The notes: generated from the sequence alone by a model not told the origin. A DNA stretch of 64,000 bases from Haemaphysalis longicornis (GCA_013339765.2 CM023450.1:105541344-105605343); one strand, 5' to 3'. Numbered from the stretch's first letter, positions 32,880 to 44,979 are shown. Translations and numbers: made by a program.

Positions 32880-33416
32880 TGTATATTTTTAGTTAAAAGA
32901 ACACTGCACATATCACTTATGTGTTCATGTGTTGCCTCAAACATGTCCAATGTTTTCTTGCTAAAAAATGGCGACAAGTATGAACATTGCTCCGAGATTT
33001 AGAAGTTTCGAAATGTTTTGCCTATGTAAACGTCTGTTCAAGAATTCGTTTAACCTTTGACCAGGCACCCGCCGCAGTGCACATGGCTCAGTGGCTAAGG
33101 CGTTGCGCTGCTGAGCCCGAAGTCGCTGGTTCGATTCCCTGCCGCGGCGAACGCTTTTCTGGTGGAGGCGAAAAGCAAAAAACGCCCGTGTGTACGAGAT
33201 TTCGGCGCACGTCAAAGATCCCCAGGTGGTCAAAATTAATCCGGAGCCCTCCGCTACGGCGTGCCTCATCGCCTGCGTTGCGTCGGCGAGTTAAAACCTA
33301 CAATCAATCAACCTTTGACCGGGCGGCTCAGTTGAGGGACAGTCAGAGAGACAGAGGGACATACAGACCAACATTTTCGCGTTTGAGTAGCCAAAGAAAG
33401 ACTATCGTCTTTAAAA
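32880..33416 (-). repeat. R-family dispersed repeat, copy 5, split by SINE
   Basis: On the minus strand it starts at 33416 (plus strand AAAGACTATCGTCTTTAAAA at 33397-33416), then passes a decayed GACA stretch. It is interrupted by the SINE at 33067-33309 and continues left through ACAAGTATGAACATTG near 32973, shared with copy 2. Confidence 0.65.
33067..33309 (+). mobile_element. Ruka-like SINE, full length, with target duplication
   Basis: This is the best copy in the window. The tRNA-derived head carries the polymerase III A box TGGCTCAGTGG (33084-33094) and B box GGTTCGATTCC (33128-33138). The body contains AAAAACGCCCGTGTGTACG, CCCCAGGTGGTCAAAATTAA and CCGCTACGGCGTGCCTCAT, and the tail is CAATCAATCA. 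The 15-base AACCTTTGACCAGGC at 33052-33066 is repeated with one change at 33310-33324, so it inserted into R copy 5 by target-primed reverse transcription. It needs a LINE partner for mobility. Confidence 0.95.
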
Positions 33417-33545
33417 GCAGGTGGGGTTTTAGGGGGAGAGAAGGGAGGGAGTTAAATGGCAAGGGTGGCAGAAACTATCGTCTTTCGACGGCATTTGCAG
33501 CGAGGCAAGCTGATACGCGGCCAATTTTTACGCATTGAGCCTTCT
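33417..33545 (+). repeat. R-family 3'-end fragment
   Basis: AACTATCGTCTTTCGACGGC near 33472 and the following GCATTTGCAGCGAGGCAAGC match the ends of copies 1 and 3. It lies head to head with copy 5. Confidence 0.55.
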
Positions 33546-34200
33546 ACGCTTACAGGTAGAATGAATATCACTGGGCCTTTTTTCCGCCTGTTTACAGTTT
33601 ACTCCCGTTTGCTTCGCAATGAGGAATGGAAGGAGCCGGCGTGTTCCGGGCCAGTCGTAAACAGAGGGATTCGTTAGCAATCGGGAAGCCTTTTAGGAGC
33701 AGGGACGCGGAGAGCTCTCCACTTCCTCCATCTCGCTCCCCCCGTTCAAAGACACGCCGCCTTTTACTCTCCTCGTAGGACAAAACACGGAGAAGGTCCT
33801 CTTTGTGTTTGTACACTTACGCGGAACGCTGCACCGGGATATGGCTGCTGACTCGTGTTCCAATTATCCCCGTTATTTTCCCCGTCCCCTTTTTACTCTC
33901 CGGTTCTCGCCGTTATTTCTCGCATTTTCTTTCGTGATAGCAACGACTCTGAACCTACGTCGTTCGATACCGAGCCTGATAAACCTGTTTTGAAGCGGCC
34001 TTTCACTCCGATATCTCTGTTCGTTAAATCTTCGCCGATGGGAGGACGGCGTAAGCATTGTAATGGTCGAGATCAAAGTACGTCACTGGCAGGGATGCCA
34101 GGTGACCGGATCATTTTACGATAAGGGCCACTGGCCAGTGCGCAGGCCTTCTTGTTTGGACGGCGTTTTTTGCGTAGAGTCAGTTGTAGGCCCCCAAATA
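33546..34200. other. Unannotated spacer
   Basis: I see no recognised element. Confidence 0.3.
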
Positions 34201-34478
34201 ATTGGTCGAATAACCAGCGCAATCGGTTGTCGTTCGCCAAACGGCGCTTATATAAAAAATACGTGCGTTGACGTCAGCGCCCGTTGACGCAGAGACTGCG
34301 GAGCGTAGGATGCGGCCACGACCACTCATGCGGTACGGACGGTGTTGCAACGGCGGCATTAACGCCACAGTTTCCGCCGTTTTTAGCGGCGAGAACTTCG
34401 TATGGCTACGCCTGTCGCGCACGTGGTTCAGCGTTGTGAAACGTTCATTACTGGCGCAACGCTGGCGCGAATAAAACT
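34201..34478 (+). promoter_or_regulatory. Promoter-like cluster followed by AATAAA
   Basis: An inverted CCAAT (ATTGG, 34201), a TATA box (TATATAAAA, 34249-34257) and TGACGTCA (34269-34276) are followed by a 54-codon frame from 34311 and AATAAA at about 34471. This compact order resembles the U3-R-U5 part of a solo LTR or a minimal transcription unit. No TG/CA ends or target duplication were identified, so the identity is open. Confidence 0.3.
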
Positions 34479-35156
34479 TTACCGTGCCTGTGTACAAGCG
34501 AAGCGGCATCCGCATTGCTCTCGGTCGCTTAATACACGTGGAGCAAGCCGAGAATAGCCTGGTCCCGAGCTGCTTTGAAAGCGCTGGAGGCATTCTTGGG
34601 ACACTTGGCAAACTCCATTTAGTCCAACGATTGCTCAAGACGGACCGCCCAGCGGGCGTGCTAATTATTAGTGTATTTATTCATTTTTACAGCGAAGCTG
34701 TTAGCCACTCGTTGGTCGGAAAATTTCGTGTCGTAAACACAAACACCAGGCAGTACCCAGCAGTTCTCGCCCAAGACGTCGAGCGCGTGCGCCAGGCTAA
34801 TCAAACGTGCAGCATAAAGATCAGTATTCGTGTAAAGAAAAAGCACAAAACAAGCATCGAAACCGCATGATGGATGATAAGAAGCCGGTGAACAATGAGA
34901 CCCCACCCCTTCCCGGTGTTCTGGTAAAGATTAGGTTTGCAGCTGCACTCGGAAGAGGAGGGGTGTTCACGTCATTCGAGGGCTAGCGTGTGCGTCAGGC
35001 TAGGCAGGACCCAGCATTTGACGCCAGAGAAGCCGAATGAAAGAGACAAGCCCGCCAAGACAACGAGGAACATTTCATACCCTCTCCCATCAGCATGTGC
35101 AGTGGTTTACAACAACTGCGTTGGACATCCCCTTTCGCAGGGCGGGATGGCGTCCA
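34479..35156. other. Unannotated spacer
   Basis: I see no recognised element on either strand. Confidence 0.3.
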
Positions 35157-35288
35157 TTATTTATTTATTTATTTATTTTGTTTGTTTATTTATTTACTCA
35201 CTCACTCACTCACTCACTCACTCACTCACTCACTCACTCACTCACTCACTCACTCACTCACTCACTCACTCACTCACTCACTCACTCA
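35157..35288 (+). repeat. (ATTT)n then (ACTC)n microsatellite
   Basis: ATTT/GTTT units to about 35195 are followed by about 23 CTCA units to 35288. Frames reading THSL repeats are artefacts. Confidence 0.95.
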
Positions 35289-37927
35289 TTAACCAACTGA
35301 CAAAAAAAAAAACTAACCTAACCTAAACTAACTCACCAACCGACCGAGTATCCAACCGACCAACCGACCGACTCGTAGAACATGGTGCGTTCTGCATTTG
35401 TGGGTCCGGTACTGCGACTTTCCGCTGTTCAGAAATTCGCACTGCCATCTACACAGAATGTTTGCGGACACTGCGACTTCCGCATTGGGGAAACGCGCCG
35501 TTTCAAGCCCGTCGTCCTCGCCGCACGTGCGCGAATCGCAGTTAAGTTTGTCCGTGCCAAAGAATTGGCACTCTGCAGAGCTGTGAAAAGGGGCTGCTCC
35601 GTCACCCGAGCGGCGTCGAATCATCAAATTTCGCAGGTAAATTTACATGTGAACCAGGCTTTATCACAGGCGACATAATGCGTCTGCTGGCGCTATAGCT
35701 CCAGGATGTGCAAAGCAATTTTTCCCATAATTTTTTATTGGTCCTGTCCCGACACGATTCCGAGAACCAACAACCTTGTCCGCCACTTAAGTTTCGCTAC
35801 CTCCCAATGTTAGACATTTGATTACGTTAGAGATTTTCAGCACTGGCAAACGGAAAGTGTTAAGTCGGCCGCGCCTTACGCTTTTCAACCTCAAAACAAG
35901 ATACAAGCACTCTTACGTCTTCCCGGCAGACTCTCGGGGAATGAGCGGACAGAGGCGTGAACTGCAGCGCGCCTAATAACGTTGTTTGCAACCGGAAACG
36001 CTGCTAGGCATGGCTCTTTCCTTATTGTATGTGATAAATTACCCACGCGGGGAAAGAACTGGCATCATGAGGTGGACGAACCATTAGCGATATTTGCATC
36101 CCATTTTCTTCAGATTTACGCTGCGAATTCGATTGTCCCCATACAATGTATTCAGGCTAGTAAACGTTGCCGTCTTTTATTTCTCGCGAAGAAGAACGTC
36201 CGCGAGCAGTGTGCGCGAGGCAGATGCGTACTTTTCAAAATATGGTTCTCTGAAGAGCCCTGGAAAGGAAAGCGCTCAACCCCGGGTGGCTCGGCCCAGT
36301 GCTCTCGGCTTCGGACTAAAGCGCGCTGGAAAGACGGGTTGCACGAGGACTAAAAAGGCACGCGAGACAATAAGAGCCACGACGAATGTCGCGGTGCAAG
36401 CAAGAAATATAAGAAAGGCAAGTAGAGGCTTCTCTAAAGTTCGAAGACTGAGGTTTTAAAGTGAACTCCCTCTACGTTAACAACAGACAAAAATGCTGAG
36501 TTCCCGTCGCTTTATCTTTCTGAGCTGGATGTTTCTTTTCCGGGTTACGTAGGACCTCGGTTCCCGTGAAGCTACGCTGCCAAATAAAAATCATTTCCTA
36601 GAACGACTTAGGAATCTCGTTTGTTCGAATTTTGCCGTGCAGAGAAATGAATGAGTAAGGACGTCAGGGCGGCATCGAAGCCCAACGTCCCCAGTCCAAA
36701 TCGGCAAGCTGGCGAAATGAGATTAGGAAATAGAGGAAGGAAGGAAGGAAGGAAGGAAGGAAGGAGGATTTGAAGTATTTGTAGGACAAGAAAATAGAAA
36801 GTTTCAAGCGGTGTGCTATTAAAATGCACAAGGAAAATGCGGAAGAAATGGGGATGACTAAATTTCATTACTTCACCTGCACGACTTCGGCAAGTCCCTT
36901 ACGTATGCATCTGCGAGCCCGTAAGCACACGAAGAAAGAAACGAAGCGCGACTAGAAGCATCTAAAGGAGTGACGCTGCAGTGAAACTGTCAGAGTACAA
37001 CGAGGAGAAATGTCAATAAATCATAAAATTACCAAGACAAAGCGTAGAACGAGACGGCCAGCCCTTCGGCAATGTCGACTTCAGGTTTCCGCTCGGATCG
37101 GCGTTTATTTTAAACCCTTATTGGCATATTTATGTGACGCTAATACGAATAATTATTTTTTGTTATGTCAGAAGGAAGGGTGTTGCGTGAAAGCCTGTGA
37201 TGGAGGGTGGTTTCACCGAAGGTGAGCAGTGGCTCTGCGTGGGAGGGGTTTAGGAAGCGCAGACAGGGCTCGAATGATCATACCGTCGTGCGAACTTTCG
37301 CCGTAACTAACAAGTCGGAAATAGAGAACCTCAATTCTTCGAAACAATCGGGAGCCAAATAGACCAAAATAAGTTTTTTTCTTACGGTTTACAAGCCACA
37401 AATACTCGTAAACCTCTCCCAACCCCTCGACTGGCGTGCACGTGAGGGCGCGGATAAGGGGGGGGGGGAGGGGATAAGACGCGGCTCTCGGTAATTTTCC
37501 GCTTAGTTGGAGGGGGATGTTCGAGGTCACTAATACCCCTGTCAAACGTGCCTATTTAAGTGCACTTAGACCGGGTGCGTTCGGGCTTCCCGAATGACAC
37601 TTTGGTTGCGCGCTGCTAAAGGACGAATCAGAGTGCCCTTGGCCGTGATGTCAGTGATGATAGCTGGCATAAATATTCCGCAAAAATTACTTGATTTTCC
37701 ACCTCTTTTTCACGTGAAAAACAATGTGAACACATCTTTGTGTTCACATTGCTTAACGCTGCAATCAGCGTCTTTCGCAAATATACAAAAAAAAAATTCA
37801 CGCATCTCCACGAAGTGAATCATGACGAGTGGGCGAAGCACTGGGGATCGTTCTTACCGTAAATCACCCCCGGCATTGCCCACTTGCGCATGTAAATGAG
37901 TGACAACGCGTGTGTACAGGGTATACA
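35289..37927. other. Unannotated spacer
   Basis: A (GGAA)n run lies at 36735-36764 and a poly-G near 37459-37468. Open frames at 35382-35678 and 35982-36459 have no recognisable domain. Confidence 0.3.
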
Positions 37928-38033
37928 ATTCCAATCCAATACAATCCGATACAATTCAATTTAATCCAATCCCATCCACTTCATTCCAACCCAATACAAT
38001 CCAAATCCAATCCAATCCAATCCAATCCAATGG
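37928..38033 (+). repeat. Degenerate (CCAAT)n pentanucleotide array
   Basis: Variants such as CCAATACAAT and CCGATACAATT lead into perfect CCAAT units at the right end (about 38005-38031). The perfection gradient suggests recent expansion at one edge. Confidence 0.9.
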
Positions 38034-39389
38034 TCCTCGCTAATGCGCAACACTGTGTACATGGACGCCAAGCCCCGGACAAAGCGAGGTCCTAAGGTGC
38101 TTCACCCCTAAAAAACGCCGTTAGGATTGCGACTGAACATCGGAGGTCATATTTTTAATGATGTTCACTGCGCAGCGAATCGCAGCAGCATTATCGTCAA
38201 GAAAAAATTATCAAGGAGCGTGGATTATAACCGAAAGGACTGAAGCGGGAACACGACCACAAAGCCGCAAGAAACCACTACGCGAACGTCGCAGAGAACG
38301 CAGGATATTGCGCAACACCCACCAGGCGGCGCTGGCACGTCGCTGGGCGAGGGATTATTTTCATCTTTTTCCTTGCTGCTTCTTTTTTTGTAAAACTAAG
38401 TCAACAATATGTCCATAATTAACTTTTAACATTGTTTATAGCCATCTAAACGTTCGTTCTTTTATGCCCTTTCTCACAATTTTTATACCCCTGCGGCCGA
38501 GTCAACTCACTTTGCGAGCCGGCCCGGTAAAGTGTGTTTCGGAAACACACTCAGCTTAGAGTGCGTTCGGTGGTAAATATAATTCGCGTTTGCTTTTTAG
38601 CTGCGCCAGAATGACACTTAAGCTCAGTGCACTCCGTTGAAGTGCACTTAAATGGGCTCGTTCGAGAGTGGTATGACTCTCTTATCATCAAATAACTGCT
38701 ACCGGTAAAATTTTTCCTGTCGCAGGATACGCTCAATACGCACAGGATTCACAGATGTACCCTCACCACGACGATCAGTCATTCTGCAACACCGCTGAAG
38801 AAAAACAAAAATGAACAAGAAAATCGGGGCATGATTTAAAACAAACCTAAGGCACCTGGAAGCTCTTTCATTACGTTTGCTTGATTCGTTGGTTAGGTTT
38901 TTAAAGCGAAACTTTATATGGCTCAGCGAAAGAAGAAAAACCAGGTGGTCCTGTGTACGCAGAAAATTCCTCCGGCAAAGCCTGATAAGCATGCGTGAAA
39001 AAAATAAACACGTTGGAAAGGATTTAGAGGGAAAAAAGGGGGGGGGGGGAGGATAAAGCGCGCCGCGAGCTATGGCAAACACCAGCTGCACATTGCTTCG
39101 GAATGGGTAGGCCACGCGTCATAGGCACTCCCAAGGAGCAGGCAGCGTATGCGATGAAAGGCGCCGCAAGCAGGAACAGAAACCGAGCACGAACTTTTTC
39201 CTCCTCTCATGTCCTGTCCCCCACTTTGTTCGATATACGGCAGCCCCGAAAGGAAAACCACCGCGCCCGACTGGATCTGTTGGTTTATGAAAACACCGTA
39301 ATTATTCGGCGTTACGAGACAAACGTACCAAAGGACCGATCATAGAGCCCACCGAGAGAGAGATAAAGCATTTGAAGGTTGCATAACCT
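38034..39389. other. Unannotated spacer
   Basis: There is a poly-G run near 39040. A 138-codon minus frame (38699-39115) has no recognisable domain. Confidence 0.3.
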
Positions 39390-39540
39390 TACGGCTAAAC
39401 ACAGAACGTTAGGTCCAACGTCACGCGGTGAGGTCTAATGCCGTCAACGGGTACACGTTCTCATTGTGCGCCAAGCTGAATGTATGCCAGCTGAAGTCGT
39501 AAGGCCTCGAAGCGAAGCGTTAGGCGTAAGCTGGCGCATA
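39390..39540. repeat. AACGTTA-type dispersed repeat, copy 1
   Basis: It shares GAACGTTAGG, CCGTCAACGGGTAC and AAGCGTTAGGCGTAAG phrases with 60075-60215 and 62625-62820. It is very decayed. Confidence 0.4.
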
Positions 39541-39649
39541 CCCGACAGTTGGTGCTGTTAACCTTATAAGTGATACGTATATTCCCACAGTACCCCATTC
39601 CCGCAGTTATGTATTAGACAACGCTTTATAAGGTTAGTTCGTGATAGGG

Positions 39650-39775
<126 letters not shown>

Positions 39776-41348
39776 GCATATGAGCGCAGACAATAAGAAG
39801 CTCGACCACAAGTAATCTTTTTCTGTACTTTGAATCCCGCATGCGTACTCTGAAGCCTCCCAAAGCGCTACACATCCACAAAGTAGCTGATATCCACTCT
39901 GTGTATTGCGCAACGCTTTACAAGCAGGAATATGTGCTACTTTCGAACGATATTCCGGGGTTGGCGCAGCATAACCGTCGGTCAATTTTCTCGTTGCGTT
40001 TTGTTTTTGCTACATTTGACACCCCTCGCGACAGCGCGCGCGGCAAGGTACTTCTCTTCGCCTTTTGTTTCTGACCTGCCTTTATCTCGCCTCTTGCCGC
40101 AACTATTTTCGAACTCACGTTGCTATCTTTATTTTTGTAAAAAAAAAAACACTAATGTGCCAGTTTTTAATTAAAAGAATGCTGAAATGTGCGTTTTGTC
40201 TGCTTTTGTTCTGTCTCAAATATACCCAAGATTTGCTTTGCACTAACTAAATAATGTTGACATGTGCGGCCCGTGCCACCAGTGAAAGTACTTTGGAAAG
40301 GTCTTGCCTATATTTACTTCGTGTTCATGCTACTTTTTGTGGCAGGTGTGCATTTCCGACAGGTGTTGACAACGCCTTCAATAAGAAAAGATTGCGCCAG
40401 AAAGGCGACACCAAACAATAGACGTAAAAAAAAACCCAGTCGGGGTACGCAGACACGTACGCACACACATAGGAAGAAAAGTTTTCGAAAACAGTCAGGC
40501 GGCCGGTTTCACATGCTTTCCACATACTTGGTCAGCCTGGTATTGTCGATACGATCTGACGCTACCCCCCAGCGAAAGAAGTAGTGCGCCCCTTACCTCT
40601 TCTCAAGTTCTGCAGTTCCCCCTTTACATCCTGAAAAATAATAGAAAAAAAAACTGTCGAGGACGGAGCTTTTGTTAAACTACATTTTTTGCCCCGGCTG
40701 TCAGTACTGATAATTTGGAGAGGGACGAAATCAAACAAATCCAAAGAAACGAAACAAGATAAAATGACTGCCTTCGCTTTTACGACGGCACTAATTACCA
40801 TTCAGGTGACTTTCGCCCTTTTAATTGGCAGGCAGGACAAAGGTGGCACAGTCGCCTGACTATGCTGTCTTCGCGAGCACAATTAGAGAACTGAATAGAA
40901 ACAACGTTCGTCGAAAAAAGAAAAAAAAAACGGGAAAAAAGCTTCTTTTGTACGCAGCGGCAGTAACTCGGTGTATTCTCTCCCGCTCTTGTAACATTAT
41001 AAAGTTTTACAGAATAGTTGGAAAAGACGCGCGATTTCGCGCGTGTTACAAACGCGAAAGCCCTTACTTAATGAGCCGGCGTCGGCCGTAATGATAAGTG
41101 CGCGAAATGGCGCTGCGAGTGGGCGGGAGAGCGAGCTGTCGGTGCAACTTATTTCGAGGCAGCTGCAGTAAGCATGGCAATCGGGCATAGACGTGCGCCG
41201 CTTTTAGTTTCGCCTTCTCTCGCTCACTGCTCCGACTATTTGACGGTCATTTTTGCTCATGAATACGCGGAACTATTTTGCGGGGTTATGCAAACTTGAG
41301 GTCATCAGTTGCTTCTTTTTTATCGATGTTTATGCAACATTTTACAAG
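39776..41348. other. Mostly unannotated; weak R-family similarity at 40150-40330
   Basis: TTTTTAATTAAAAGAATGCTG near 40165 and TTGCCTATATTTACTTCGTG near 40305 resemble segments of R copy 5, but the alignment is loose. Confidence 0.3.
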
Positions 41349-41888
41349 CTAGTACCATAGACATGAGGCGGAGAGAGAGAGAGACAGAGAGAGAGAAAGG
41401 GAGAGAGAGAAAGTGGAAGTGTATGCCGCAACTAAAGAAGGAATAGGCTGTTTCAAGCCTTTTCGGGAGTGTGAACACAGGTACATTTGTGACAGCAATG
41501 AGAAAATACAAGTATGCTCAAGGCTTTCTAAAAACGTGAAAGCGAAATCCCCGTTAAATCTGTTGTTGACATGCTGTTGAATTTTCTGTTGAACTTTGCG
41601 GCCGCACCCTTTACCGCTCGGACGGCCCCCTAGCACACTCCGAAGCTCGTTCCACTTGTTCGCCATTGCCAGGAGCATCATGTTCCCTCCACCGTCGGTG
41701 ATGGAGTGTTTTAGCACTCCGTATGCTCCGTCTGTTCCGTGCTTACCGTCAGTACCGGGGCCCGACTGCGTCTGCGCGCGCGGGTGCGGCGAGGAGGACA
41801 CACTCCACCGTAACGAATTCTGAGGCATGGTGAGGGCCGGCACTACCGGAACGGATGTGCAAGTGCCCAGCCGGGTCCCGGTAAACAC
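41349..41888 (-). other. 179-codon open frame, possibly transposon-derived
   Basis: This frame starts inside the right arm of the inverted repeat at 41865-41925 and ends in a GA-rich stretch (41371-41415). Mid-frame, NKWNELRSVLGGRPSGKG resembles the W-x2-L-x-x-x-L-GG region of Myb/SANT-like (zeste-type) DNA-binding domains known from Harbinger transposons. The first third and the serine-repeat end have no such support. It may be a fragment of a transposon accessory gene or chance. Confidence 0.25.
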
Positions 41889-41925
41889 GGTATGAACGGA
41901 ACGGACGGAGCATACGGAGTGCTAA
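41711..41925. repeat. 61-bp inverted repeat (fold-back element)
   Basis: The left arm (41711-41771) and right arm (41865-41925) pair with only a few mismatches. The outer 39 bases differ at three positions. The arms carry the tandem-like core TCCGTATGCTCCGTCTGTTC. The loop is about 93 bp. This is consistent with a small fold-back/MITE or a conserved stem-loop. Confidence 0.75.
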
Positions 41926-42093
41926 ATCTCTACAATGTCACCTAACATGGCGGTTCGTATTGCACATGCAGCAGCGGCCATGTCCCGGCGCGCGATCACT
42001 GGCTTGCGCTTGTATTTTTTGTACCTCACGGTTTTCCGTACTTGAGAGATCTAAGGCAGATATCTAAGATACGTGGAGATCTAAGGCTTTCGC

Positions 42094-42334
42094 CTTAAAG
42101 GGACTCTGCAACACCTCCGGAAAACCCTTGCACTTTTTTGTTCGCGTCTGGAAGCACTGGGAAAGTTTAAGGCGCCGGGCGGTTTCAAGGGGTCCCGCAA
42201 TGAGTTCTCTTCCGCAGGGCTGACTGCATTACAAAGACGTTTATGCTTCGTCCTCCACCTTTCACATCATTTCACCCACCGTCACGGGGCACCTTTGAAA
42301 CGCTGAGTGCAAAGGGCGGCTCTGTTCTTCGAGG
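42094..42334 (+). mobile_element. Possible end of a TTAA-family transposon
   Basis: CCTTAAAGGGACTCTGCAAC at 42094 resembles the TTAAAGGGGTCCTGAAA end of the 6205-8444 element. I found no inverse partner nearby, so this may be one end of a broken copy. Confidence 0.3.
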
Positions 42335-43015
42335 GTGGCTGAAGCTCTCCACAAAAGGTGCAGCATCACTCCCGCACCACTACGGCCTTACATACACAGA
42401 AGAACGAACAGCCTGACTGCTAGGTTTATCCGTACCCTTGGCCAAATTTTCCCAGATGCGTCTTTTTCGATAATTGAAATCTGGACGCAATTCTTCCCTT
42501 GGTCCCGTACGCCCATAACTCCATGGCGCAGACTACTATGCTCACGTCTTTCTTCTTTCGTAACGGTCGCAATAGACATGTCTCCACTGACAGCGTTCTC
42601 TTCCACCGACCCTATATATGATTTCCACTACACGGCCGTTTCCCAACCCTTCGGCACGCGTAATAGTTTCGCCTACTCTTTCGAAATGTCACCCCAGGAA
42701 TACCAATCGCACCAAAAACATTGTTGCAATGGCGACAACCTACAACGAGTTTCCTAGGTCTTCAGGCTCTCTGGTACGGTCTTGGATACCGGCTACTACC
42801 TGTGGTCTCAACGGCAAGCTCCTCCTCTCTAAATACCATAATCCATACCGCGCCCTCAAATGTGCCTCCCAGGTTAATGACTTCAATGATGGATGACACA
42901 GTCACTGGAACTTCACCGTCGAAGACTCTAAACAATGCGCGAGCTTGTGCTCTTCCTGTTAATGTTCTCGAGGAGACGTCTGCGCATTTTCGGATGACAT
43001 GGTGATCGTGCACTG
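42335..43015. other. Region open on both strands, unassigned
   Basis: The plus strand is open at 42335-42757 (140 codons), 42618-42896 and 42721-43005. The minus strand is open at 42762-43013, reading ALFRVFDGEVPVTV and EGAVWIMVFREEELAVE. The minus product could be a LINE ORF1 fragment or an exon relic, but no diagnostic motif such as CCHC knuckles is intact. Confidence 0.25.
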
Positions 43016-43080
43016 CCGTTGTTTATGGCTTCATATAGTTGTGTTTGCGCACTGGTCCGGTGACATCGTTCACGCGCACT

Positions 43081-43160
43081 AACGCACACACGCGTGCACG
43101 CACACACACACACGCACGCACGTAGACAGACAGACAGACAGACATACAGACAGACAGACA
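43081..43160 (+). repeat. (CA)n and (GACA)n microsatellite
   Basis: CA/CGCA units are followed by GACA units ending near 43160. Confidence 0.9.
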
Positions 43161-44456
43161 CGAAAAATTAAAGCCGTTCCACTCAACTTGAAGGCTGTCG
43201 GAAGTGCAGAGCAGTGATTCGCCATGTGGGCTGTGGCGCCATTATCCATTCACTGCTACCACCGATCGCGTTCTTCGCCTCCCTGTCTCACTCCTCTCTC
43301 GACGAATGGAAATTCGCCCAACGCAATTCAAATCTCCCGCTTCGCTGCGCTCGCGCGCCCCCTGCCTGTAACAGCACGAGCGGGATTCTGTTCTTTGAAG
43401 CTTGCTTTCATACCACACGTGCCGGAATATTACTATGGTGGCTAGCCTTACTGCACAGTTTGGAACGTGTCGTTTTTGGCGGCCTCTTTAAAAAAAAAAA
43501 AAAAACCCAACGAACGTTCCTAACTAAATGGACGCAGGGGATGCCGGTTATATACACAGATTTTGCCTCAAATGTACTTGCAGTTTTCGTTGCGCAAAAC
43601 AATGGGGAGATGTATGACGAGCGCCGGTGGTTCAGGAGTTTCAAACGGTTATGACTACATAAACCCCTTGTTTTTCGAAGCCTCTGTTTGGATCCGTTAC
43701 GCCGTAACGCCGTGGACATCTACTTGGGTCCGTTGCCTGACTGCTCCGCTTGTGACGGTGAACGAGCTACGACGACAAGGCGAACCCCTACAGTGATCTG
43801 AACTTAAAAGGCATCGATTGGAGGCATCTTTGAAACTTGCTATTGTTGCGGGTACGAGGTCGCTCTTCACCTTATGCATTTGAGACGAAAGCAAGTAATG
43901 CGACCCCGTGGTTCTGCTTGGATACCGGAAATGAGCTGAAGGAACACGGAGTGCAACCGAAATCTCAGGAGTCTTTGAAAGGCTATACCGGTGCAGTCTT
44001 TTCGGCGCTTGCTTGCCACTGCTACGAAAGCTGCCTTTTCTTGCTTTGAAATTGACGACAAAGACCTGCAACGTCCTCTTCTTACGTTCCCCTTACATTT
44101 ACTTTGTGGCCCAGAGTAAGACGTCGGAAGTCGTGATCAAAGCTACCATGCTTTTTAAAAGGCAGAGATAAAATGTTGACTCACTAAAATGCATCGAGTG
44201 CATTTCTTTTGCAGGTTGGAAGCACGTGTTGCGATGCTTTTATTTTATTACGTTTTATTTATCCTCACATACTGCAGTTCCTTGCGGGGCAATATCAGTA
44301 GTAGGGTATACATATCATGAGTATACATTGTACAAAAGACAACATTCGCGAACGCCAGTTATAGGCAAGGAAATTAAACATAGTAATCATGACAGAACAG
44401 CACCTATCATGGAAGTATTGCCGAAACAAGCTATGCGAAAAAAATAAGCACGATTC
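43161..44456. other. Unannotated spacer
   Basis: A poly-A run lies at about 43491-43505. The 146-codon frame at 43214-43654 has no recognisable domain. Confidence 0.3.
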
Positions 44457-44660
44457 GGGTGACACACAGACACACTAAACTTTTATTTAGGTCCTGATGA
44501 ACTACGTTAGGATTGTAGTTGCGGGCCGCTTCCATATAGGGACAGGAGGGCCGTGGCCCTCCGGCCTTGCTTAGGCCCGGCCCCTCAGGACAGCCAGGAG
44601 TTGGATGGAGAGGTGACCGCTTGTAAGCGCTTCCTCCCCATCGTCTTTTTTATTGAATGC
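44457..44660 (-). mobile_element. LINE 3' tail
   Basis: The minus strand reads a C-terminal peptide like RPEGHGPPVPIWKRPAT, typical of tick RNase H LINE ends, then AATAAAAGTTTAGTGTGTC with a short GTGT/CTGT tail. Only the last ~200 bp are present. Confidence 0.65.
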
Positions 44661-44979
44661 AGCGTCGCGTAATGCAGGGCATTGTCAGAGAATATAATCT
44701 AAGGAGCAGTACGGCTTTCCGCTGTCCGGACAGTGTGCTCAATGTTAAGCGCAAAGTGACTAAACCTGCTCCGCGAAGGGCAGGACTCCGTCTGGAAAAT
44801 TCTCAAAGCCGACGACTCAGACCGAGTATGCTTTGGATGAGGGGGTGGGTAGACCCTCCCAGAGAGAAGATGGTGAGTGACGAGCATTCGGACGAAAAAA
44901 AAATATTGACAATAAGCTTTAGTTCTTCCGCATATTTCGGTTTGTTAGTCGAGTACACACCCTAAAAAGACATGTGCAT

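Noticed and set aside
33067..33140. Possible true tRNA gene
   Set aside because: The A and B boxes belong to a SINE head, which continues into the shared SINE body and has a target duplication around the whole.
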